A stretch of 64,000 nt of DNA from positions 124,001 to 188,000 of the forward strand of contig JAFIFP010000009.1 in the NCBI GenBank assembly GCA_020831965.1, read 5' to 3'. A program made the translations under genes and the position numbers. The notes beneath the pieces are model-generated. The model was not told the DNA's origin. It saw only the letters and a list, made by a program, of their open reading frames with translations, and did no database searches. Source of the DNA: Idiomarina sp. (GTDB taxonomy: Bacteria > Pseudomonadota > Gammaproteobacteria > Enterobacterales > Alteromonadaceae). Of this stretch, positions 57,966 through 64,000 are shown one piece after another. Numbering within the stretch: position 1 is the first letter of the stretch; each line of letters starts with the position of its first letter.

Positions 57966-59960
57966 TCAGTCTTCCGGTTGAATAGTCCCCGGCTTAACCT
58001 CGGCACTCAGTTCTTTCATGAGTTGTTGAATACGTGGGTCTGCCATGATCCGCGATTCCGCCCGTTGTAGTCGATAACGATCAATCTGCTGTTGAATCAC
58101 AAATGGAGTCTGCTCCGGTTGACCAAACTCGACTCGCAGTGGCGCGTCGCCGATGAGAGTCATCAACTCTTGGCGCAAATGACTTTCCGTTTGTTCGGTC
58201 GCCAATGTTTGCTGCTGCATATCAATAGTCAGCACATAACCCTCACCCTGTTGGGCTAGCACCGAATGAAGTAACAACTGTCGAGCCAGTCCTTGCACAC
58301 CGAGCCCTGCAATAGACGCACTCCAGGCGTCTACATCCGCCGCGACTTTTACGTCATCCGAGATTGTCAGTGGCCCACCCTGCTGCAATGCTACAGGCTC
58401 CGACGCCCGAACCTCGGGCGCAGGCGTCGGTTCAATCTTTGGGCGCGCAGGTGGTCCTTGGTGTGTTGAAGGCGCTTGAGAAGCTGGGGGCTCTTGCTTG
58501 GCCGCAGGCTTTCCAGGCTCACTCGCGGTTTGCTGAATCAGTACGTCTCGCGTTGCCAGTAAACTCGATAGCGGATCATCAGTCGCGGCTGGCATCGGAG
58601 CGCTCGGTTGCGGACGCGTTTCTGGCATCGCCGAGGGAGCCGGCGTTGCCGGTGCTTGACGCATGACTTCAGCTTGCGCTAAAACCTGCGCTTGTTCTGC
58701 CATTATGGCCTGCGTACTTATTTCGTCATCCGGGCCGTCCGAGTCATCCGCTGATGTTGGATTGGCGCTTGGATTCGGGTGTGTCGCTGGTGCTTCACCT
58801 GCATCAGGTACTGCGGCTGTCGGTGCTGATGCTACCGGTGCCGATACTGATGTGGAAGGTACGGAAGTCGACGCAAGCGGACGGAAACTCAGCAAGCGCA
58901 AGAGTGTCATCTCAACCCCTGCAAAAGCATCTGTTACGTAAGGCAGTTCACGCCGCCCTTCCAATACAATGCGGTACCACACTTGAACCTGTTCAGGTGC
59001 AATTGCTTCAGCCAAGGCTTTAAATGACTCTTGATGAGCCACTAATGCCGAATCCGTATAGTCAGGAGCGACCTGCGCCAATGCAATTTGATGCAAGAGA
59101 TTCTGAAGTTCGCTCAGCACATCACTAATATCCGTCATTCGATCCGGCAAACCACGCAGGTGCGCTAAGGTGCGGCTGGTATCGCCTTTCACTAAGTAAC
59201 TCAACAGCGCCATGTTGTCGCGTGGATCAAGGCTGCCAAGCATGCGTGCGACCGACGACTCGCCAACGGCCTGATCACCTTGTGCAATAGCTTGGTCGGT
59301 CAGACTCAAGGCATCGCGCATACTGCCGCGCGCGGCGCGAGCCAGCAGTTCAAGTGCGGGCGGTTCGAATGGAATCTGTTCGGCAGTCAGAATCTTGGTG
59401 AGCTGACCCGCAATCTCTTCGCGAGTCAACGCCCGCAAATTGAATTGTAAGCAGCGCGAAAGTACCGTCACCGGCAGTTTATCGGGGTCGGTTGTGGCTA
59501 ACAAGAAAATGGCATGGGGCGGCGGCTCTTCCAACGTCTTCAATAAGGCATTGAAGCTGTGGCGGCTGAGCATGTGAACTTCATCGATGAGGTAAACTTT
59601 GTAGCGTCCGGAAGTTGGACGATATTGGACGTTCTCAAGAATTTCCCGCGTGTCCTCAACCTTGGTGCGCGACGCTGCATCGATTTCAAGCAGATCAACA
59701 AAACGCCCTTCATCGATTTGCGTACAGGCTTCACAAGTACCACAAGGTTCTGGCGTAATCCCCGTGACGCAGTTTAAGCTGCGCGAAAGAATACGTGCAA
59801 TGGTGGTTTTTCCGACGCCGCGGGTACCAGAAAGCAAATAAGCGTGGTGAAGGCGCTGATGTCGCAAGGCATTGCTCAGCGCTTCTAAGACATGTTGTTG
59901 GCCGACGACGTCGGCGAAGGTCCGCGGTCGCCACTGCCGCGCAAGCACCTGATAACTCAT
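57966..59960 (-). CDS. dnaX: DNA polymerase III tau subunit
   Basis: A 664-residue clamp-loader subunit. Walker A GTRGVGKT is at 45-52, zinc cysteines are 64, 73, 76 and 79, the Walker B box is DEVHML, and SRC is in LSRCLQF. After residue 370 comes a Pro/Ala/Ser-rich linker and a C-terminal domain for DnaE. No A-AAA-AAG slippery site is seen in the linker, so a gamma form by the E. coli frameshift is not supported. ATG 59960 (MSYQVLARQWRP) is used; the frame opens at 59984. Confidence 0.95.
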   Translation of the reverse strand: MSYQVLARQWRPRTFADVVGQQHVLEALSNALRHQRLHHAYLLSGTRGVGKTTIARILSRSLNCVTGITPEPCGTCEACTQIDEGRFVDLLEIDAASRTKVEDTREILENVQYRPTSGRYKVYLIDEVHMLSRHSFNALLKTLEEPPPHAIFLLATTDPDKLPVTVLSRCLQFNLRALTREEIAGQLTKILTAEQIPFEPPALELLARAARGSMRDALSLTDQAIAQGDQAVGESSVARMLGSLDPRDNMALLSYLVKGDTSRTLAHLRGLPDRMTDISDVLSELQNLLHQIALAQVAPDYTDSALVAHQESFKALAEAIAPEQVQVWYRIVLEGRRELPYVTDAFAGVEMTLLRLLSFRPLASTSVPSTSVSAPVASAPTAAVPDAGEAPATHPNPSANPTSADDSDGPDDEISTQAIMAEQAQVLAQAEVMRQAPATPAPSAMPETRPQPSAPMPAATDDPLSSLLATRDVLIQQTASEPGKPAAKQEPPASQAPSTHQGPPARPKIEPTPAPEVRASEPVALQQGGPLTISDDVKVAADVDAWSASIAGLGVQGLARQLLLHSVLAQQGEGYVLTIDMQQQTLATEQTESHLRQELMTLIGDAPLRVEFGQPEQTPFVIQQQIDRYRLQRAESRIMADPRIQQLMKELSAEVKPGTIQPED

Positions 59961-60005
59961 GTTCACTCCTGTGTTCAGCCTCAACCCGAAGCTGGCTGCA
60001 GAGAG

Positions 60006-60560
60006 TTAATCGTACGCGACTATGGCGTAACTTGAAACGCCTTTTTGGGCGAGTGTTTTTCGTCCTGGCAAATACAGTAGTTCCGCCACGAACGCAGCCT
60101 CTACGATAGTTGCAGGAGTGCGTTGAATGAGATCGATAGCGGCGCCAATGGTACCACCCGTCGCCAGCATGTCGTCCATCACAACCACACGGTCACGCTT
60201 GTTCAGGGCGTCCACATGAAGTTCAAGACAATCAACGCCATACTCGAGTTGATAATTCTCTTTAAAGGTTTCGCGCGGTAACTTGCCCGCTTTACGAATC
60301 AGGGTCAGACCCACACCTAAGCGATCTGCAAGTGCTGCAGCGAAAATAAAGCCACGTGCTTCAACTGCCACCACCTGCGTGAGGCCATAGTTTTCATAGC
60401 GCTCATGAAACAAATCAATGCTGTAACGTAAAGCCTTCGGGTTCGACAAGGCTGTCGTAATGTCCCGAAACATGACGCCCTCACGGGGGAAGTCTTTTAC
60501 ATTGGTAATGGAGCGAGCAATGTAGTCGCTACGTAGATCCGCACATACATAATGAGTCAT
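60006..60560 (-). CDS. apt: Adenine phosphoribosyltransferase
   Basis: A 184-residue purine salvage enzyme joining adenine and PRPP to AMP. The PRPP motif VVVMDDMLATGGT and VAVEARGFIFAAALA are visible, and length fits the family. It overlaps the receiver gene by one base (TGATG) and lies 45 bases before dnaX. Confidence 0.95.
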   Translation of the reverse strand: MTHYVCADLRSDYIARSITNVKDFPREGVMFRDITTALSNPKALRYSIDLFHERYENYGLTQVVAVEARGFIFAAALADRLGVGLTLIRKAGKLPRETFKENYQLEYGVDCLELHVDALNKRDRVVVMDDMLATGGTIGAAIDLIQRTPATIVEAAFVAELLYLPGRKTLAQKGVSSYAIVAYD

Positions 60561-60937
60561 CAGGCAACATCACGCTGAGAAAATTCTAGAAGTTCATGCC
60601 GCAGAAGCGCAGCATCCATAGGTTTTGCGAAAACTCGGTCTGCGCCCATACGCTCCGCTCGCTCACCAACCTGCACAGTATCGTCAGTGGTCATCAGCAG
60701 TAAAGGAGCATCCACATAAGATTCAAGCTCACGAAGGTTCCGAATCAACGTGAGGCCATCCATTAGCGGCATTTTATGATCCGTTAACACCACATCGAAT
60801 CTGTATTTACGTGCAAGATTGAGTGCCCCAAGTCCATCTTCGGCAACTGCGATCTCGTAACCGCTCGTCGCTAGAATAGCGAGCAGAAGTTCACGAGTTT
60901 TGGGGTTATCTTCCACCAGTAACAACGTTGGTGTCAT
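60560..60937 (-). CDS. Stand-alone response regulator receiver protein
   Basis: A 125-residue single-domain receiver like CheY: acidic pocket ED at 9-10, phospho-acceptor Asp53 in VLTDHKMPLMDG, conserved Thr83-84 and Lys105 in FAKPM. No output domain. It is translationally coupled to apt. A partner kinase is not adjacent; the kinase at 39.6 kb and chemoreceptor systems are only candidates. Confidence 0.88.
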   Translation of the reverse strand: MTPTLLLVEDNPKTRELLLAILATSGYEIAVAEDGLGALNLARKYRFDVVLTDHKMPLMDGLTLIRNLRELESYVDAPLLLMTTDDTVQVGERAERMGADRVFAKPMDAALLRHELLEFSQRDVA

Positions 60938-61008
60938 CGAGTTTCCTTTGTTCTAAGCACTAAATACTAAGTACTTAATGCTGAATTCACTAATACCGGT
61001 CCTCGGCA

Positions 61009-61137
61009 TCAGGCTCCGGTCACGATTTGTACAACCCGTAGTACGGGTGCCAGCATCGCGATACCGACAAATACAGCGACCGCGTAGCCTAAATGGCGCT
61101 TGCTCGCTGCTTCTTTAAATTCATGGTTATCTGCCAT
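61009..61137 (-). CDS. 42-residue single-helix membrane protein
   Basis: ATG 61137 to TGA 61009 encodes 42 residues. The first half is polar and charged (MADNHEFKEAASKRH), then one membrane helix of about 20 residues (YAVAVFVGIAMLAPVLRVV) and a short end. AGGTG stands upstream as a ribosome site, and a hairpin and terminator-like stem separate it from phnE. The codon pattern and N-in basic residues look like a real small membrane protein, but I know no family. Confidence 0.5.
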   Translation of the reverse strand: MADNHEFKEAASKRHLGYAVAVFVGIAMLAPVLRVVQIVTGA

Positions 61138-61181
61138 AATAAGTACACCTTTATCTTATAAATCAACAGATTAAGCTAAAA

Positions 61182-61198
61182 TCGGGGGATTTCCCCGA
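61182..61198 (-). terminator. Likely terminator after phnE
   Basis: On the minus strand TCGGGGAAATCCCCCGA is followed by TTTTAG. It lies between phnE and the small membrane protein gene, so that gene probably has its own promoter. Confidence 0.6.
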
Positions 61199-61205
61199 AC
61201 AATCG

Positions 61206-61233
61206 CGGTGCGGATTATATCTGATCCGCACCG
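61206..61233. repeat. Perfect 10-bp inverted repeat
   Basis: CGGTGCGGAT and ATCCGCACCG flank an eight-base loop. On the minus strand it includes a TATAAT (61219-61214), so it may be an operator over the promoter of the 42-residue protein gene, or a transcript hairpin after phnE. Confidence 0.65.
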
Positions 61234-61270
61234 ATCTTGAAAGTTCCGGGGAATGCGACAAACGACAGGG

Positions 61271-62317
61271 TTATTTTAGACGCGCACGTATTTTTGCTGA
61301 GGCATAATCCATCAACCAAACAATGGCTGCGATGACAATCACTAAGGTACCCACCTCGTTCCAACGGGCAAGTCCTTGATATTGCATGAGCATAGTTCCA
61401 ATACCGCCGCCACCGACTAGGCCGATGACCGTCGCCATGCGCACATTAATGTCCCAGCGGTAGATGGTGTACGACAAGTACGGCAAAATAATCTGCGGCA
61501 CCACGCCATACCAAATGACTTGGATCGGATGCGCGCCGGTCGCTTTCATTGCTTCAATAGGGCCGTCGCTAATGGACTCGATTTGTTCCGAGTAAAGCTT
61601 GGTTAAAGACGCCACAGAATGCAGGAATAACGCGAGCATTCCGGAAAAAGGGCCGATACCAACCCAAACGGAAAACACAATCGCCCAAACCAGAGGCTCG
61701 ATTGACCGCGTTACATTGAGAAAGAAACGTAACACGCTGTATATAGCGAAACTGAGTGGGCTGCCGCTCATGAGATTCCGGGCGGCGAAAAATGCCAGCA
61801 CGAAGGCTGCGGGAATTGCCAAAGACGTGGCAATAAATGCCATAAAGACCGTTTCAATAGCAGCAAACAAGGCATCTTCGAAAATGGCGAAATTTGGATT
61901 CAACAACGCTGTGAAAATTCGCTGCGCGCCTGCCAAACCGCTTTCAGAGAAAAACTCCCGCATAGACACTTGCGTGACCATAATACCGGCGACGAAAGTC
62001 AGGGCCAGCACCACAAGAGTCAATACCGCGTGTGATTCGCGGACCCAAGAACGGCCGTCTTGAAAATCGATCAAGCCGTAAAGTGCCTTGCCGATAGAGC
62101 AACGCGTGAAGAACATGGCTAACGCAACCACTGCACCAAGCGCCAAACAGGCGAGAGGTTCAGACCAAGAGAAATCGATGAAACGCAAATCAAGAATGAT
62201 GCGTTGCCAGACAATCTTAAATAGCACTAAGAACGTGTAGCCCCACACCAAGGTGTCAATCATCCAGGCTTTGAGCACCTCGACGTGGCGCTTAGGAGCG
62301 AAAGAAATAGTGGTCAT
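61271..62317 (-). CDS. phnE: Phosphonate-type ABC transporter permease PhnE
   Basis: A 348-residue inner-membrane permease with about six helices and the EAA-like loop (EQIESISDGPIEAMKATGAHP) that meets the ATPase. The N-terminal 80 residues hold extra helices. Family members carry phosphonate, phosphite or phosphate esters. It is 10 bases after phnC. Confidence 0.92.
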   Translation of the reverse strand: MTTISFAPKRHVEVLKAWMIDTLVWGYTFLVLFKIVWQRIILDLRFIDFSWSEPLACLALGAVVALAMFFTRCSIGKALYGLIDFQDGRSWVRESHAVLTLVVLALTFVAGIMVTQVSMREFFSESGLAGAQRIFTALLNPNFAIFEDALFAAIETVFMAFIATSLAIPAAFVLAFFAARNLMSGSPLSFAIYSVLRFFLNVTRSIEPLVWAIVFSVWVGIGPFSGMLALFLHSVASLTKLYSEQIESISDGPIEAMKATGAHPIQVIWYGVVPQIILPYLSYTIYRWDINVRMATVIGLVGGGGIGTMLMQYQGLARWNEVGTLVIVIAAIVWLMDYASAKIRARLK

Positions 62318-62327
62318 GTCAAAGTCC

Positions 62328-63092
62328 TTAATCGATCGTTACTTCTACAGCATCTTCGCCGTAGATCGCAGTAAACCAGTTCTCATCGATATCTTGAGGA
62401 GAGCCTTCATAGACAAGTTCGCCGCCTTTCAAGGCAATGACACGGGTTGCATAAGTGCGCACCAACGAGAGGAAGTGCAAATTACAAATGACCGTAACGC
62501 CCATCTCCTGATTCACCTTCTGCAAGTACTTCATCACCGAATGCGAAGTGGCCGGATCGAGGCTAGCAACCGGTTCGTCGGCCAGTAGAATCTTAGGGTT
62601 CTGCATCAGTGCTCGCGCAATGGCGACACGTTGCTGCTGACCACCAGAAAGATTATCTGCACGAACATAGGCTTTCTCTCGCAAGCCAACGATATCTAAG
62701 TACCGATATGCGAGCTCTCTCTCTGCTTTGGAGTAAATTCCCAGCAGCGACTTGAATATTCCAGTCCGTGCAAGCGCCCCCGACAGCACGTTGGTTAACA
62801 CTGTTTTTCTAGGGATTAAATTGAACTGTTGGAAGATCATACCGATACGCGAGCGCAGTTGGCGTAGCGAGCGACCTTTCAAATGGGTCACGTCGGCTTG
62901 CTCGAAGGTCATCTTGCCTTCACTAATGTCGTGTAGCTGGTTCACACACCGCAGCAGTGTCGATTTTCCCGAGCCGGACAAGCCGATCACCACAAGGAAC
63001 TCCCCCTGCTCAACGCTGATATTCACTGCCTTCAAAGCACGCGTACCATTCGGGTATACCTTGCCAATATGTTCGAGTACGAGCTGGCTCAT
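62328..63092 (-). CDS. phnC: Phosphonate-type ABC transporter ATPase PhnC
   Basis: A 254-residue ATPase: Walker A GLSGSGKS at about 37-44, LSGGQQQRVAIARAL signature, Walker B ILLADEP, and the switch His in CNLHFLS. It overlaps phnD by one base. Confidence 0.94.
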   Translation of the reverse strand: MSQLVLEHIGKVYPNGTRALKAVNISVEQGEFLVVIGLSGSGKSTLLRCVNQLHDISEGKMTFEQADVTHLKGRSLRQLRSRIGMIFQQFNLIPRKTVLTNVLSGALARTGIFKSLLGIYSKAERELAYRYLDIVGLREKAYVRADNLSGGQQQRVAIARALMQNPKILLADEPVASLDPATSHSVMKYLQKVNQEMGVTVICNLHFLSLVRTYATRVIALKGGELVYEGSPQDIDENWFTAIYGEDAVEVTID

Positions 63093-64000
63093 TAGCCCTC
63101 CTGGCCTGCGAGTTGTTCCACGTTCATATCGATCGCTCGGATCGTGTCGCGGAGTAAAAAGTAGTCTGCGTCAGTGGCATCAACAATGCCCTCAACGCTA
63201 TAGATATTGCGGAAAATATCGCGACCCCGTTCCGTATCAAGGAACTTCTTAATGGCAGTAATAAAGGCTTCAGCCACATCTTCTGGCAGGTCCTTACGGA
63301 ATACGAACGGGTCATTTGGAATACGCTCGGTGACAGCAACAATCCGTACCTTGTCTTCCACATCAGGAAACTGAGTGAACACCCGAGTCCTTGCATCACG
63401 GATGTTCCCATCTGCATCGGGCGCTGAGTAATAGGTTGCGCCCGCGTCAACTTGGCCTTGATACACCATGGTAATAACACTGTCGTGTTTCATCGCGAAG
63501 GTTTCACGACCCAGTCGCACTCCTTCTTCACGAATCATCTTCAATGGAAAGAGATAGCCTGACGTAGAGGCGGGGTCGGTAAATGCAAATCGACGTCCAG
63601 CAAGATCCGCGACCGTCTCAATCCCTGAGTCGCTACGTGCGACAATCTGACCTTGATAGTAATCAACACCATGGCGAACTGTTCGCAAGCGTGCCGTAGC
63701 ACCATAGCGTTCGTGTGCCATCAGATAACCAAAGGAGTTCATCACACCGATGTCTGCCCGCCCAGAGCCAAAGGCCTCAACTACGGCGATGTAGCTAGTG
63801 GGAATACCAGTCGTGAAGTAGTACCCTGTTTCCTCTTCCAGAAACTGCAGGAGCTCACGAGAGTTGGACGCGATGGTATCGGCGTCTACTGAAGGAGTGA
63901 AATACAAGCGCACAGGGTTTGTGCGGCTACCAAGATCGCCCACAGGCTGACAACCGACTAGTACAACAGACACCAACGCAATCACGAGCGCTGGCAACCG
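63092..64000 (-). CDS. phnD: Phosphonate-type substrate-binding lipoprotein PhnD, N-terminus outside window
   Basis: About 302 residues are seen. The frame is open to the last base of the window, so the TTG at 63997 need not be the start; the visible leader LVIALVSVVLVGCQ ends in a lipobox, so the protein is a periplasmic lipoprotein. The body has PSVDADTIASNSRELLQFLEEE-like blocks, FGSGRADIGVMN and FTDPASTSGYLFP, typical of PhnD/PtxB-type receptors for phosphonate or phosphite. It is first in the phnD-phnC-phnE order. No C-P lyase or phosphonatase gene is in the window. Confidence 0.9.
   Translation of the reverse strand, partial: RLPALVIALVSVVLVGCQPVGDLGSRTNPVRLYFTPSVDADTIASNSRELLQFLEEETGYYFTTGIPTSYIAVVEAFGSGRADIGVMNSFGYLMAHERYGATARLRTVRHGVDYYQGQIVARSDSGIETVADLAGRRFAFTDPASTSGYLFPLKMIREEGVRLGRETFAMKHDSVITMVYQGQVDAGATYYSAPDADGNIRDARTRVFTQFPDVEDKVRIVAVTERIPNDPFVFRKDLPEDVAEAFITAIKKFLDTERGRDIFRNIYSVEGIVDATDADYFLLRDTIRAIDMNVEQLAGQEG

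Overview
The window is a dense stretch of a gammaproteobacterial chromosome with intermediate base composition. Rnf complex genes, a sodium-motor T-ring protein (MotY), the rsx/rnf-nth, apt-dnaX-ybaB-recR-htpG-adk and tsaB-yoaA gene orders, and an unbroken hisL-GDCBHAFIE operon all point to a marine Alteromonadales-type bacterium. The protein flavour suggests the Idiomarinaceae, but that is inference and not proven here. Almost everything is core genome: no insertion sequence, prophage, integrase, CRISPR array or rRNA operon was seen.

Layout. 1-6.9 kb: end of a TIGR01777-type epimerase, YbbP/YbbA exporter with divergent TesA, folate genes folK and folM overlapping tail to tail, a P-loop kinase-like gene, an FMN-reductase gene broken by one in-frame TGA, and a small conserved gene. 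7.1-8.1 kb: a tRNA-Glu/tRNA-Ala cluster with three intact tRNA-Glu genes among five decayed copies, next to gltX and a carbonic anhydrase gene. 10.3-17.2 kb: a small outer-membrane protein, two tRNA-Val, uvrB with a MATE exporter, an aspartate-type aminotransferase, then 760 bp of non-coding DNA with clustered DnaA boxes, and two tRNA-Asn. 17.3-26.7 kb: PAP2 phosphatase, rnfABCDGE-nth, motY and rnt divergent, and a capsule-type carbohydrate gene. 26.8-30.3 kb: peroxiredoxin, monothiol glutaredoxin, iron superoxide dismutase, fadR, dsbB. 30.3-37.6 kb: ycgN, a lytic transglycosylase, ycgL, rnd, fadD, a hydrolase, slp, a small unknown and tsaB. 37.6-42 kb: yoaA, an unusual YfiR-domain histidine kinase and a small disordered protein. 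42.1-49.5 kb: the his operon with a leader peptide and attenuator. 49.5-54.1 kb: a thioredoxin-like protein, a six-helix chemoreceptor, NorM-type MATE, hydrolase, MAPEG protein. 54.1-60.9 kb: adk, htpG, recR, ybaB, dnaX, apt and a lone receiver protein. 61-64 kb: a tiny membrane protein and phnE-phnC-phnD (phnD runs off the window).

Links between parts: fadR and fadD lie about 5 kb apart and each has a FadR-like operator in its upstream region, so the fatty-acid switch is probably a local regulon. Redox genes (rnf, nth, prx, grx, sodB, dsbB) lie close together. The most unusual items are the periplasmic coiled-coil YfiR kinase, the histidine-rich membrane sensor of the chemoreceptor, the DnaA-box cluster, the tRNA-Glu duplication field and the 42-residue membrane protein beside the phn transporter.
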